Notes under the pieces: model-generated
Seen by the model: the letters and a program-made list of their open reading frames with translations, nothing else
What the model was told of the DNA's origin: nothing
Databases searched by the model: none
Translations under genes and position numbers: made by a program
DNA from: Tritrichomonas musculus
Taxonomy: Eukaryota > Parabasalia > Tritrichomonadida > Tritrichomonadidae
DNA: 64,000 nucleotides
Assembly: GCA_039105265.1 (NCBI GenBank)
Contig: JAPFFF010000014.1
Coordinates: 992,001 to 1,056,000 of the forward strand
Direction of reading: 5' to 3'
In this document: one piece after another, positions 11,522 to 21,872 of the stretch
Position numbering within the stretch: position 1 is the first letter of the stretch
Layout of the letters: every line of letters begins with the position of its first letter

Positions 11522-11743
11522 ATGGATCAACCAGGCAAAGGATTTTTCATCGGAACAATGGTATTCCTCGCAATCTTAGTTGTCTGTATTATCATAGTCT
11601 CTATAGTTTTCAGAAAAGGTCATTGCTGCTATGCTAATAATTTCGCAATTATTTTAATATGTATGGCCTATATTATGTGGGCATGCACGTATTTATGTCA
11701 GATGTATCCGCTAGTTGAACCCGAATACTCGACAACTGATTGA
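11522..11743 (+). CDS. ATP6V0E: V-ATPase V0 subunit e
   Basis: A 73-residue protein with two hydrophobic helices (about residues 9-30 and 41-60), joined by a short basic loop RKGHCCYANN. It ends in the family-like LCQMYPLVEPEY. Length, two-helix layout and the Q-x-x-P-L-x-x-P-x tail match the subunit e (Vma9) family of the vacuolar proton pump. That is a small V0 membrane subunit needed for assembly of the pump in endolysosomal membranes. The two Cys in the loop are not a family hallmark I know of. Such small subunits are often missed in annotation. It is divergent to the ankyrin gene. Confidence 0.78.
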   Translation: MDQPGKGFFIGTMVFLAILVVCIIIVSIVFRKGHCCYANNFAIILICMAYIMWACTYLCQMYPLVEPEYSTTD

Positions 11744-12036
11744 CGAAAATTAATGTTCTTATCGCAACTTTTAATTTAATAAATGCTATTTCTTTGAATA
11801 TATATTTAAAAGGAGTATTCTAAACATAATCCAATTGTTTTCAATCCATCATTATTTTATTTTTTTGGGTTTTATTATAATTATTTTTTTGGAATTATAT
11901 TTTATCATAATACACTTCTTTCTTTCCACTTTAACTTATGCAGAAAACCACATCCTATATAGAATAAAATCAAATGAAAAATTGAACATTTATAAATAAA
12001 GTGAGAATGTATAGTTAAATATTAAAGTATATGAGA

Positions 12037-13371
12037 TTATTCAGGTTCTTCAGGCTCTTCAGGATTTAGAGACCAAATCTTAACACTGTGATCTCCAGAA
12101 CCTGTACAGAACATATTTCCATTAGGATTAAAAGCTACTGTAATTACAGAATTTGTATGCGCTTTAATACTGTAAATCATTTCACCTGTTTCAATATAGC
12201 TGAGCCGAGCTGTGAGATCTTTCGAGCCACTGAGTAGCCATGTATCAGTTGGATCTGTTGCAAGTGATAAAACGAAGTTTGTATGACCATCCAAACTTTT
12301 CCATAGCTCAAGCTTTATTGTCCCATCATCTTGCTTGGCGATGTTCCATATTTTCACAGTGTTATCAAGAGAGGCTGTAACAAATCGTTTATATTCTGGT
12401 AAGAATTTAACTGCATAAACACCACTAGTATGGCAACTTTGTTCACATACTTTTTGACATTTTTCTGTATCCCAAATTACAACATAATTATCACTATATC
12501 CGACAGCGATGTGTTGATCATCGCTTGAAATAGCAAGAGAAGTCGCTACTACTGGATCACGCGTATCACGAGGCATTGTTGCTATTGGCTGGTAAGTAGA
12601 CATTGAGAAAATTGATAAAGTACCGTCGCCAGTTGCAGTGGCAAAATACTGACCATTGTTAGAGATCTGAACTTGAAAAACTTCGCCATTGCAAGCTGGA
12701 AAGTTTTTAATTAGATTTTCACTTGGCAATTCGAATATTCTTATTTGACCATCTTCACCTCCACAAACAATTTGTTTACTATCTGATGTCCATGAAATTG
12801 AACGAACATGATTAGTGTTATTTTCGGAAGATTCAGAATCTTCAATTTGGTATTGTAATAGAAAATCATCTTTATCGATATTATAAACACGAAGCGTTTT
12901 ATCGGAACCAATTGCGAGACACGTTCCATCTGGCGAAAAAGCTGTAGAACAAATGACTGAAGTATCTACAATTTCAGCGAGTAAATTAATTATTACAGGT
13001 TTTGGTATCTTATCTTTGAGAGTCAAAAGTTCCCAGTCTTGCTCAGCTTGCTCTTCATGTGGCGATTGCTGCAAAGGTTCTTGAGGTCTTTGCAGATAAT
13101 TTTGTTGTTGTTCAACAGGAACTACTGGTTGTACTGAGGTTTGTTGTTGTTGAGGTTGACGAGCAATCTCTCCAGTACGTTGCAAGTAATCTTGTTTCAA
13201 TTTTTCGAAGTCGGTATTGAGGTGTTGAATTTGTTCAATTTGATTTTCAATGTATTCTCTTAACTTATTGCAATCAGCTTCGAGCCTATTCTTATTTTCG
13301 GTAAGAAATTCGTATTCATGCGAAAGTTCTTCGAAAAGATTTTGGAGTTCGGGCACTTTCATTATCGACAT
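12037..13371 (-). CDS. TUP1: TUP1/Groucho-like WD40 transcriptional corepressor
   Basis: A 444-residue protein. Residues about 5-70 are a coiled coil resembling the Tup1 N-terminal tetramerisation segment. Next comes a Gln/Pro-rich linker (72-110), then a seven-blade WD40 propeller from about 125 to 435. Blade signatures include CLAIGSDKTLRVYNI, VRSISWTSDSKQIVCGGEDG, VTASLDNTVKIWNI, HTNFVLSLATDPTDTWLLSGSKD and NMFCTGSGDHSVKIWSL. The last two blades are especially Tup1-like. Tup1 proteins recruit deacetylases and repress gene sets from the nucleus. An acidic EPEEPEEPE end is unusual. It is a plain WD40 protein if the N-terminal match is wrong. The family match is by eye. Confidence 0.75.
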   Translation of the reverse strand: MSIMKVPELQNLFEELSHEYEFLTENKNRLEADCNKLREYIENQIEQIQHLNTDFEKLKQDYLQRTGEIARQPQQQQTSVQPVVPVEQQQNYLQRPQEPLQQSPHEEQAEQDWELLTLKDKIPKPVIINLLAEIVDTSVICSTAFSPDGTCLAIGSDKTLRVYNIDKDDFLLQYQIEDSESSENNTNHVRSISWTSDSKQIVCGGEDGQIRIFELPSENLIKNFPACNGEVFQVQISNNGQYFATATGDGTLSIFSMSTYQPIATMPRDTRDPVVATSLAISSDDQHIAVGYSDNYVVIWDTEKCQKVCEQSCHTSGVYAVKFLPEYKRFVTASLDNTVKIWNIAKQDDGTIKLELWKSLDGHTNFVLSLATDPTDTWLLSGSKDLTARLSYIETGEMIYSIKAHTNSVITVAFNPNGNMFCTGSGDHSVKIWSLNPEEPEEPE

Positions 13372-13959
13372 TTCTACGAAAATGTCAAAACGGTTTTTAT
13401 TTAATCTTGTATATCTTGATTGAAATAAACAAAGTTGTCATATATAACTTTGTTTTTAAGCGTATCTATTTTTCTAAATTGAAAGTTCTTAAAATAATTT
13501 TTACTTGATTGGGTTTATTTTCATTCAATTTGAGAGAATTGAAAATAAAATGGAATTCAATATAAATTGAATCAAAAAAAAAAATGTATTCAATTTATGG
13601 CGCGTTATTTTATAAGGATATTTTTTTAACTCTAGTTCTCATTTAATTGAAGTTGCTAATTTACTAATTAGTAAACTGAAAACTAATCAATCTTTCAAAA
13701 ATTAATATAGGTCAAATTAAATGAAATAGTATCAAAATTTTAATTTATAAATATTGTTAAAATAAAATATTTTTTATTAAAATTTAAATAAAAGAAACTT
13801 TTATATAAATATTATTATTATTATTATAAAATTAATAAAGTAAAAAAGAAGAATTAAAAAAGATATTAAGGTTTTAAAATATTAAAATAATTTCAGAATT
13901 TCGAGAAATAATAAACGCTTTTTTAAACAAATAAAAAACCGTTTTTACTTGAAATTTTA
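13372..13959. other. AT-rich divergent spacer
   Basis: About 590 bp between the divergent TUP1-like gene and a small hypothetical gene. It is A/T-rich with a short ATT trinucleotide run near 13812-13826. No gene, hairpin of note or transposon end was seen. It presumably contains both promoters. Confidence 0.5.
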
Positions 13960-14496
13960 ATGAATAATTTTATATCAAATCAAGTATCTTTTCAGAGCAA
14001 TTTAAAAGAAAATTATTTTATTGAAGCTATTTTTGCAATCGCAAATGATTTTGATCGCACACATTGCAATACTTCAACAGATAATTCTACTATTCCAGAG
14101 ATGATTAATGTGATTGGTAAAAATTCTTTTGAACGCTGCCCAGAGACAATTAAAAATATGGAAAAAGAAATGTATAATTTATTTCTTAACGAAAATGACT
14201 CATATTTTTGCCAAAATACAAAAGAAGATGAATCAATTGATTCAAGTAATTTCAACATTCAACCCTTCGCTACAGAGAGAAGTAACTCAGAAAGAACATT
14301 ACATAATGATTCAATTGGACTATTCAACAATGAAAATATTACAAATGAATTTAATCCTTTCTATAATACCATCGATAAATATCCTTATATTCATGAAAAC
14401 AAAAAAGATTCACAATACGAATTTCAATTCTTAGCTAAAAACAATTCTCTTCAATTTAAGGACACTCATATTTTCTCTTTTTTTCCTCAAAGCTAG
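13960..14496 (+). CDS. Hypothetical Asn/Ser-rich protein
   Basis: A 178-residue protein from a clear ATG, with no family I recognise. It is hydrophilic and rich in Asn, Ser, Glu and Phe, with no signal peptide, membrane helix or repeat, and looks largely disordered. One short amphipathic stretch (EAIFAIANDFDR, about residues 22-33) could be a helix. The longest antisense frame overlapping it is only 81 codons, and codon use is AT-ending like that of its neighbours, which supports this strand. It lies upstream of the giant cyclase-like gene on the same strand with its own 426-bp spacer. It could also be a decaying gene. Confidence 0.5.
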   Translation: MNNFISNQVSFQSNLKENYFIEAIFAIANDFDRTHCNTSTDNSTIPEMINVIGKNSFERCPETIKNMEKEMYNLFLNENDSYFCQNTKEDESIDSSNFNIQPFATERSNSERTLHNDSIGLFNNENITNEFNPFYNTIDKYPYIHENKKDSQYEFQFLAKNNSLQFKDTHIFSFFPQS

Positions 14497-14922
14497 TAGC
14501 TTATTTTAATCCAAAAAGTATTATTTTGCCATTAAAATACAATCACCAAATTATCTCTTCTTATTTTTTAAATCATCTGATGTTAATATCATTATATCAT
14601 TAATTGATGCTTTAATATTCAAGTGATTCAAAGCTTTATTTTGAAACAAATATTAAATGACTATTGATATAACATCATTTACTGAAACTGGATATTTAAT
14701 TCTCTGTTGGTTTTGTTAATATTTTTTAAAGATAATTTTATTCAAATACTTTTTTGTTCTTTCATTTATTTTAATGACCGTTATAGTGATAACTTGCTTT
14801 TAATTTTCAATTTTTTTTTGGTTTTTCGGTATATTCCTAGATTTCATCAATTTTTATTTGAATAATATATTTCAATAATATTCAGAAAAATTGAATTTAT
14901 TTAAATTTTTCTTATTAAAACA
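14497..14922. other. AT-rich spacer upstream of giant membrane gene
   Basis: No reading frame, structured repeat or transposon signature was seen. It carries the upstream region of the 14923 gene, whose frame opens at 14905 without an ATG. Confidence 0.5.
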
Positions 14923-17900
14923 TTGGATATAGACAAAGACCCAACATCATCTTTTGGAACATCGAGTGTGATATGCACTCTGATAACTGACATTAATTCA
15001 TCACCTTTTTTAACAATTTTTTATAAATTCATTTCAATTTTTACATATATTCAAATTATTTCGCAGTCACTTTTCCCTTCAGATCTTAAGTTCTGGAAGA
15101 CAAGCAAATGCTCAAGTTTTTCTTCACTTTTCGCATTTTTTGCTCGAATTGTTCCAGAAGGTTCATCTGATGATCTTTTACAAATAGTTATTATTTTTAT
15201 TTTTTTCAGTATGATAATTTTTTCAATTATTTGTCTTTGGTTCTTCTTTTCATATTCAAACCTTCTTTTTCGTAGCTCACATTCACCAATTATCCTAATG
15301 ATACCAGTTGGCTTATCGAAAATAATTTTAATTCCATCATTTTCACTTCTTTTTCATGAATGCAACTATTTCACAAATGTCACATCAGCCCCAGGATTTA
15401 TTTTATTAGCTATGAGCGTTTTTTGCTGCGTCATGTTTTCTTATTTTTTTGCACTTATTGGAAATGTTGTTCCATGCTTTTCTGGAAATGGAAATTTGTC
15501 ATGGATAACAAAAGATTTTATTTTTGAAATTGGATATATAATTATTATTGTTTTACAGTCTGAGTTTTTTTCAGTTATAAAATCTCACACGATAAGAGTA
15601 ATGCTACTTATTACCTTTATTTTCTTCCACCTTTTTGTCATCATTTTTTATATTACAACGAACATTAAATCTCGTTTATTTAATTTTTTTGGCGATTTAG
15701 CTCATCTTTCGTTTTTAATATCTAACATACTTTTTCTTATTCGTGAATATATTCCAATAGATTCAGGCGCATTTCTACAATATTATATTGTTTCGCTAAT
15801 CTTTGCTTATTCAATTATTATTTTTATTCGAAATATTTACAAAAAATATATATATACAATTTCAAGAAACTATTTACAAGATCGCGATTGCCAAAAAATA
15901 TTAAAATTTCCTCTCCGAATTATTATGGTTATTCTTTGTACTATTTATCCAAATATAAACGATGATTTTGAATATTTGGATTTAATTGTTAATAATTTTA
16001 CACACAATTATCAAATTCTTTTCTTATACGCAAAATTTCTTGTTTTAAATCCAGATGAGAAACGAAGAATGCGAAAAGTTATAAAAGATATGAAAAAAAT
16101 TCAAGGAATAGATTTTGTTCATTCATTGCAAACTCGGTTTATTCAATTACTTGTAATTCAATTCGATCTAAAATGCGAACTTTCTCTTGCATCTCGCGAA
16201 AAATTTTCCAGAAATGAAGTAAGCAATTATTTTTCATCACTTCAAATGTTTTGGACTGAAGTTTTACTTTCCAAACCTGATAAATTATTAACACTAAGTG
16301 TAAATGCAAATAATAACTTCTTAGATGTTGTTCATAACTATGCGATGAACGGAATCAGTCTCGATCAATTTAAACGACTGACAAAAATTTGTTTCATAAG
16401 TAAATCTCGCTTATTAAATGAAAGATCAAAAACGACCATGAAGATAATTTCCGAAAATCGTTTTTTTAATACCAATAAGGTTATTGATAAACTAAAGGCG
16501 TCAGAAAATCAAATTCCAAACATATCAAGAGAAATATTCGAATCAAAAAGTGTTACAAGTAGCATTTTAACATGGCAACATTTTTCATTTTATATCCCTT
16601 TTTATTTTGCAATTTTTGCAATTTTATTCTTTGGAATTTATCAATTTTTCTCAAATTCTCTTTTTTGGCCTTATTTCAATTTTTTTAAATTGATGGTTAA
16701 TGTAACCAACTATTTTGCAGGTTCAGAAGGAATGATTCCTTTTATCGTTGCTGTTGAATCAGATATTATTAACTCGTCAGAAATAACTAAATTTGTTATT
16801 AATAGTGATTTTTACAAAACATCTCTTCTTGATCCACGACAAGATGCAATTTATAATGCAGAAATAACAAATTCACTATTTGATCATTTGAAAGAAACCC
16901 TTTTGACGTTTTTTAATTCAACTTTTGTCAATAATTTGACCAAAACGACAGTCTGCAGCGAAAAAATCGGAAATACTTTTCACTCTTTAAGTTTCATTCC
17001 TTGCTTAGAGGTTACTCGCGTTAAAACAGAAAGTTTGATCAACCTCCAAGTTAATGATCTTCAAAAAATAATGACATCAGAAGAGAGCAAAAAATTTTTT
17101 TACAGTACTCTTAATCTTATTTCATATATGTCTTCGTACGCATATGAAATGACAGACTGGATTCCACCATTACTTGACGAGAGAGAAGTTCGAATTAACA
17201 AATCTTTGATGATGATTATTTATATTGTCGCATTCTTTTCATTTGTAATGTCAATAATAAGTATCTTTTTCTTAATGAGAAGCTATAACCACTTTTTCAA
17301 AAGCCTTGTCTCGATTCCTAAAAATGAAGTTTCAAATTTGATTTCAAAGCTTGGCTCATCAAATTCTCGGTGTTCTCAATATCCGCTGGATGTTCGATAC
17401 AATATCAATTTACTATCATATAAATCCCCACCATCTTCTTTTCATTCAAATAAGGTCGTTTCTTTTACTCTTGTAATTGTTGATTTTGTTTTGATATTAT
17501 CAGCAGCATTATTTATTATTCCTTTGGAAAATTCTCTATTAAGTTGCATTAGGGCAGCTTTCGTAAATATGAATGAAATGAAAATGGAAACAATTGTAAC
17601 ATCATATTGTTTTAGGATGTATTATTCATTAAATCAAGTTGTTTACCTTTTAAAGACTAACCAAACAAATAATGAAAACTATCAATTCTTTTTGAACATT
17701 TTGAAAAAGACAATTGACGAAGCTTATACGAATTTGGTTTCTTATATGGCAAATTGCCAACCAAGAGTCATTAAAAATTTCTATGAAAAGTTGCTTGTCA
17801 ACGGGTATACATTACAAAATTCATTTCAAATTATGTCAATGATTCTCTATGAATTTTATTCAGATTTAAATAATGGAAAGGATCCGTCTGAATTGAATCT

Positions 17901-19602
17901 AGCAATTGGAAGCGTATTTCGTTTTATGGATAATGCTGTTCCAGCACTTTCAAATAAATCAAATGATGCTTTGTATGAGATGAAGTTGAATAATAACAAA
18001 ATGAAAGGACTTCGCTTCTTTATTTATCTTACTTTTCTAATTCTCGTATTCGTTATTGTTGATACAATTTTGAGACCGTTTAAAAATGGATCTGCTTTAC
18101 TATCAGTTCCTTTAAGCACAATTTCTCTTTCTGAACCAGAGTCTGATCCATCGATAACGACAGGAAATGATCTTCTTAACTCAAAATCAATATTCCCAAA
18201 GCTGGGACAATACATAATACTAGTTGATAAAAATAATATGATAATCAAAGCAACCGAAGATACATTGCTTTTCTTTGATATCGAACCAAATACGATCACA
18301 ATTGATCAATTTGTTTCCCGGATTGAAAAATATCCAACAGAACACGTTTTTCCTCCTGAACAAATATATCTCCAAGAAGAATTATCAGAACAGCAAAACG
18401 ATCATCAAAAGCCAAAATCTCAACAAGAAGATGAAAATCAAGCTAATTTTAATGGCCCTATAACCATTTTTGTTGATTCTAGAATTCCTTCTATTGATAG
18501 CGTAAATGGACAAGATATTTTCCTTCAATTTGAATTCATTAGGACAGAACTTGATGGCTCATCTTATGCCGTCATCATTGACGATTTAACTATCAATCAA
18601 GCGCAAATTGCAACTCTTAATGAAGAAGCTAATAAACTACGAATGCTAATGTCGCAACTTGTTCCTTGGCAAGTTGCCCCAATTATCTTATCAAGCATTC
18701 CTTTTCAGCCTCACCAAATTCCAAAGCTTGCTCTTGCAACCTTTTTCATTGAAAATGCGGATTTGGATGAAAATGTGCGAATACATCGTTATTTAAATGA
18801 AGGCTTGCAAAATTACCCAAATTTAACATTTTTAGGACGATCAGTATCAAGTTTTCAGATAGCAACTCCACTTTTTGATCAAAATTTAAATGTAGCTCAG
18901 TTTACAAATTCATTGGTTCGTTTTTCATTTAATTTTGTTCAGCACATTAAAGAAGATGCAACTCTTTATTCGCAACCAAAAATTCGGAAAAATAGCTTAA
19001 ATCAGCATTCAATGTCCAATATTAATACAAGTTGTAGTATTTGTAACGTTGGAAGTGTTGGAAGTTTTAATTTAGCAAATATCAGTTTGAATGATATTTC
19101 AAATCAAAATGATATAAGCAATTATAATTTTCATATTTCTAATATTGGTTCATCTAACAAAGATTCAGTTGATAATTTCCCAATTTTTTCCAATAATTTT
19201 AGAACTGATAAAATTAGTCGTAATCCAAGTAGTTCTACAGTTAGCTCAAACTCAAAAAGAGGAATCAATAAAAGCAATAGTTGCGATATTACCATAAATC
19301 CAGCAAAAGGAAACATGCTTATTGAGAAAAAAGAGCAATTAAGAGTAAGATGTGGTATTATTTTAGATGGGCCTTTTTACACAAACTTAATTGAAATGCC
19401 TCCTTATTTTAGTCTTTGTGGTAAGCCAGAAGAAATCGGATTCTTGATTTCAATGAATTGCACACCAAATCAAGTTAATATAAGTAGAGCTGCCTATGAA
19501 GTCGTTTATGATCTTAACAAAACTATGTTTGAAAACGAAGTATTCACACTTAGCGGACAGCCATTGCAAGTTTATGCTGTGGTTAAGTGCAATGAACCTT
19601 AA
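14923..19602 (+). CDS. Giant multi-pass protein with PAS-like and degenerate cyclase domain
   Basis: An open frame of about 1,559 codons. Many hydrophobic helices fill residues 28-310. Single helices lie near 555-577, 762-785, 844-866 and 1031-1050. A PAS-like module follows near 1094-1220 (QYIILVDKNNMIIKATEDTL), then a nucleotide-cyclase-like domain from about 1240 (LMSQLVPWQVAP). This is the layout of the expanded parabasalid adenylyl-cyclase receptor family. The cyclase part looks inactive. The FxDIxxF metal motif reads ATFFIENADLD. The GxxTGP block reads RCGIILDGPF. The later IGDPVN block reads LCGKPEEIG. A Ser/Asn-rich insert (about 1356-1470) splits the domain. No ATG occurs before residue 97; the frame begins TTG GAT where ATG GAT would be expected, so the start is uncertain. 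Confidence 0.75.
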   Translation: MDIDKDPTSSFGTSSVICTLITDINSSPFLTIFYKFISIFTYIQIISQSLFPSDLKFWKTSKCSSFSSLFAFFARIVPEGSSDDLLQIVIIFIFFSMIIFSIICLWFFFSYSNLLFRSSHSPIILMIPVGLSKIILIPSFSLLFHECNYFTNVTSAPGFILLAMSVFCCVMFSYFFALIGNVVPCFSGNGNLSWITKDFIFEIGYIIIIVLQSEFFSVIKSHTIRVMLLITFIFFHLFVIIFYITTNIKSRLFNFFGDLAHLSFLISNILFLIREYIPIDSGAFLQYYIVSLIFAYSIIIFIRNIYKKYIYTISRNYLQDRDCQKILKFPLRIIMVILCTIYPNINDDFEYLDLIVNNFTHNYQILFLYAKFLVLNPDEKRRMRKVIKDMKKIQGIDFVHSLQTRFIQLLVIQFDLKCELSLASREKFSRNEVSNYFSSLQMFWTEVLLSKPDKLLTLSVNANNNFLDVVHNYAMNGISLDQFKRLTKICFISKSRLLNERSKTTMKIISENRFFNTNKVIDKLKASENQIPNISREIFESKSVTSSILTWQHFSFYIPFYFAIFAILFFGIYQFFSNSLFWPYFNFFKLMVNVTNYFAGSEGMIPFIVAVESDIINSSEITKFVINSDFYKTSLLDPRQDAIYNAEITNSLFDHLKETLLTFFNSTFVNNLTKTTVCSEKIGNTFHSLSFIPCLEVTRVKTESLINLQVNDLQKIMTSEESKKFFYSTLNLISYMSSYAYEMTDWIPPLLDEREVRINKSLMMIIYIVAFFSFVMSIISIFFLMRSYNHFFKSLVSIPKNEVSNLISKLGSSNSRCSQYPLDVRYNINLLSYKSPPSSFHSNKVVSFTLVIVDFVLILSAALFIIPLENSLLSCIRAAFVNMNEMKMETIVTSYCFRMYYSLNQVVYLLKTNQTNNENYQFFLNILKKTIDEAYTNLVSYMANCQPRVIKNFYEKLLVNGYTLQNSFQIMSMILYEFYSDLNNGKDPSELNLAIGSVFRFMDNAVPALSNKSNDALYEMKLNNNKMKGLRFFIYLTFLILVFVIVDTILRPFKNGSALLSVPLSTISLSEPESDPSITTGNDLLNSKSIFPKLGQYIILVDKNNMIIKATEDTLLFFDIEPNTITIDQFVSRIEKYPTEHVFPPEQIYLQEELSEQQNDHQKPKSQQEDENQANFNGPITIFVDSRIPSIDSVNGQDIFLQFEFIRTELDGSSYAVIIDDLTINQAQIATLNEEANKLRMLMSQLVPWQVAPIILSSIPFQPHQIPKLALATFFIENADLDENVRIHRYLNEGLQNYPNLTFLGRSVSSFQIATPLFDQNLNVAQFTNSLVRFSFNFVQHIKEDATLYSQPKIRKNSLNQHSMSNINTSCSICNVGSVGSFNLANISLNDISNQNDISNYNFHISNIGSSNKDSVDNFPIFSNNFRTDKISRNPSSSTVSSNSKRGINKSNSCDITINPAKGNMLIEKKEQLRVRCGIILDGPFYTNLIEMPPYFSLCGKPEEIGFLISMNCTPNQVNISRAAYEVVYDLNKTMFENEVFTLSGQPLQVYAVVKCNEP

Positions 19603-20021
19603 TTATTCTGTTATTTTATGTTTATTATTTATCATTTTGTATTTTATTTTTAATAAAAATGTATATATATATATATATATAGTCCCGTAAGATTGGGAAT
19701 CGAAACACTTCACATTTAAAATTTTTTTAAAAAAAATATTGAAAGGATTTTAATCGTTTTTTATATTTTTTTGTTGAATATCTCATTATATGATAGGTTT
19801 TAAGTAATAATATTTGAGATATATATAATATGTTTTGTATGCTGTTTAAAAATACCAAAATTTATATTTTTGAGAAAAATATGATATTATACCAGATTCT
19901 CATAAAATGTTAATAAACGAAAAATAATTGAAGATTATGATTTTTTCTTTATTAAATATTAATTTGATTATCAAAGGAAATGTTATTTCCGATTACTTGT
20001 TTTAAAATAAAACAATTTTTA
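19603..20021. other. Spacer with TA microsatellite
   Basis: A (TA)n run of about ten units at 19662-19681 is followed by AT-rich DNA. No gene was seen. It separates the last host gene from the transposon-rich tract. Confidence 0.6.
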
Positions 20022-20645
20022 TCATTCTTCATGAGGCTCTTTATGAAGAGCTTCAGCTCTCAACATGTCTTTAAATTTCTCAGAAAATGTGTAAGATGTT
20101 ATTTCACCATTGTCTATAACTAATTCGAAACCTGCTTTTTCCCAGCCAGACTTAATTAACTCTTCAGTAACTGTGCTTTGGTAAGCCTTTTTAATGAGCA
20201 TCATTTTTCGTGTAAACAACGAATTATATAAAGAACTACTGGGAGTTGACATATAATTCCCTTTAAAAACATTGAAGACCGAAACATCAAGCATTTGTGC
20301 CAAATGGCTCGAATGGGATGGTATTGGTATCACAGCTATGTTTCCGATTTTCTCGAGCTCATCAAGAACAAGTTGATGAAAATGTGCTTTCAGACCATCT
20401 GTGATGATTACACATCGTTGTTCTTGACCTATAATTGATCTTACAAATTCTACGTAAGGTGCAAGACAATTTCTAACCCAAACAACCGTTGACAAAATGG
20501 TCATATAACCTTTTCTTGTTTGAAAGTAATCACAGCTTCTAAGAAAAAGTGTGTCGTATAAATCATCATCAAATTTTTTCCTAGTTGATAGAAAAAGAGG
20601 TGTCAAAGAGCAACATGCAGCACTTATTCCAACTACAACAGACAC
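20022..20645 (-). mobile_element. Pogo/Tigger/jerky-type DDE transposase fragment
   Basis: An open frame of about 207 residues reads the C-terminal half of a DDE_1-family transposase. The second Asp is in CVIITDGLKAHFHQLVLDEL. The typical IPSHSSHLAQMLDVSVFNVFK block contains the third Asp, and a C-terminal helical tail ends in a stop at 20022. The N-terminal helix-turn-helix half and the first catalytic Asp are absent. Sequence upstream reads on in the same frame only through a stop, so the piece is a remnant rather than a whole gene. It is a plain cut-and-paste DNA transposon relic. A host-domesticated use is possible but unsupported. Its right neighbour has a clearly different base composition. 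Confidence 0.8.
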
Positions 20646-20963
20646 ATGGTGGGCGTCTGTCTATTCGCGCCAATATGGTTTAAATTTAGCGTTTTTGACT
20701 ATGTAAACGTTTTTTCGTTTACATTTCTCAGATCTCTTCCCAAAGCCAGTAGTATATACTAGTCGGTTTCCGCGGGGCCACGCTACACTAATGGCCCTCG
20801 CGTCAACACGAACTAGTTATTAAAATAAAAAAAAATTTTTTCTTCTCCTTCTTTTTTTCTTCTTGTTGTTTTCTTTTCTTGCTACCTCCAATGTCCACCA
20901 TCTATGAAACGGCACAGGTGCCCACCCCCTAGAATCTCGTACCTACCTTTTTGATATATGTAA

Positions 20964-21299
20964 ATGTCATTTGTGCCTCTCAAAGGCTTTACCAATGATT
21001 ATGAGATACTGAATAGGTACCCCTTTACTATAAGACGTAAGAGTAATCATTTTATATGCAAAGATGCAAAACATATTAATGGGAATATACGAGTATGTCT
21101 AAATGGCAACTACTACTTGAAACATGTACTTATAGCAAGACAGTTCATACCTAATGATGACCCACGACATAAAACAGAGGTAGACCATATCAATAGGAAT
21201 AGGGCTGACTACCATTTAAGCAACCTAAGATGGATACCCCCAACTGATAGTAACTATAACAGGGATATGCCCAAAATTATAAATGTGAGGGCAGATTAG
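20964..21299 (+). CDS. HNH homing-endonuclease-like protein
   Basis: A 111-residue protein from an ATG. Residues 1-25 (FVPLKGFTNDYEILNRYPF) resemble a NUMOD4-like start. Residues about 55-62 read KHVLIARQFIPN. The C-terminal half carries the HNH core EVDHINRNRADYHLSNLRW, with the DH pair and the second Asn/His positions. HNH domains cut DNA with one bound metal ion. Close look-alikes are multicopy in trichomonads and are usually treated as mobile-element genes. It sits in the GC-richer patch between a pogo-type fragment and a minisatellite, which fits a selfish-element origin. The frame looks whole at this length, but many family members are longer. Confidence 0.75.
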   Translation: MSFVPLKGFTNDYEILNRYPFTIRRKSNHFICKDAKHINGNIRVCLNGNYYLKHVLIARQFIPNDDPRHKTEVDHINRNRADYHLSNLRWIPPTDSNYNRDMPKIINVRAD

Positions 21300-21339
21300 T
21301 TATATGGTACTCTAAGAACTCAAAGGCAAAGTGTTCTAT

Positions 21340-21540
21340 TTAGTCGATAAATTCCAAATCACCATCTTTCATAATTACACTAAGAATTTCAGGTTCGTAA
21401 TACTCAGCAGCTAACTCTTTTATCTTATTAATTAAAATATCACATACACCCTCATTAGTCTCACATCTATAATCATAGAGGTAAGATACTATTTTATAGA
21501 GAAAATTCATTCGCTCTTTTATGGTCATGTTATAAGCCAT
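21340..21540 (-). CDS. Small hypothetical protein, possible mobile-element gene
   Basis: A 66-residue frame (starting MAYNMTIKERMNFLYKI) on the strand opposite to the HNH gene and only 40 bp from its end. It is predicted helical, with no membrane helix or metal-binding pattern. Composition is like that of the neighbouring HNH and coiled-coil frames, suggesting they belong to one element. I do not recognise the family, and a frame of this size could be chance. Confidence 0.4.
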   Translation of the reverse strand: MAYNMTIKERMNFLYKIVSYLYDYRCETNEGVCDILINKIKELAAEYYEPEILSVIMKDGDLEFID

Positions 21541-21611
21541 TTATATAAAAATAAAAAAAACAAATGAAATGAACAATAGAAAAATATTTAGTCATTTCAC
21601 TTTTTTCTTTG

Positions 21612-21872
21612 ATGAATTTCGATAAGAAGATACGATTGAAAACTGAAATGCTCAACACTAAAATCATGGATGAAAAGCAAAAGCTTGAAGCAAAGATAGA
21701 CCATGCTGAGACTTACTTGTTGCTCCAAATTGATCAACTCAGCCAACAACTTGATGAAGTTCTTAATAGGATCAACCAGCTATCCTTAAAACTCGATTCT
21801 GTCATTGATGACCTTGCAAAGATGAAGGTCAACGTTGATGATATCAACAGCAGCCTTGATAACCTTCTTTAA
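21612..21872 (+). CDS. Short coiled-coil protein, possible mobile-element gene
   Basis: About 86 residues from the ATG at 21612, one continuous heptad-repeat coiled coil (LLLQIDQLSQQLDEVLNRIN and so on to SLDNLL). Codon use is less AT-biased than in host genes nearby (CTTGAT, ATCAAC, GCAAAG), as in the adjacent HNH gene. It is followed within about 60 bp by a 28-29 bp tandem repeat. Function is unknown; coiled coils of this size can be oligomerisation or structural parts. No catalytic residues are present. Confidence 0.5.
   Translation: MNFDKKIRLKTEMLNTKIMDEKQKLEAKIDHAETYLLLQIDQLSQQLDEVLNRINQLSLKLDSVIDDLAKMKVNVDDINSSLDNLL

Noticed and set aside
20646-20960. GC-rich stretch as an rRNA or tRNA gene
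   Set aside because: No cloverleaf, A/B-box or recognisable rRNA core could be found.
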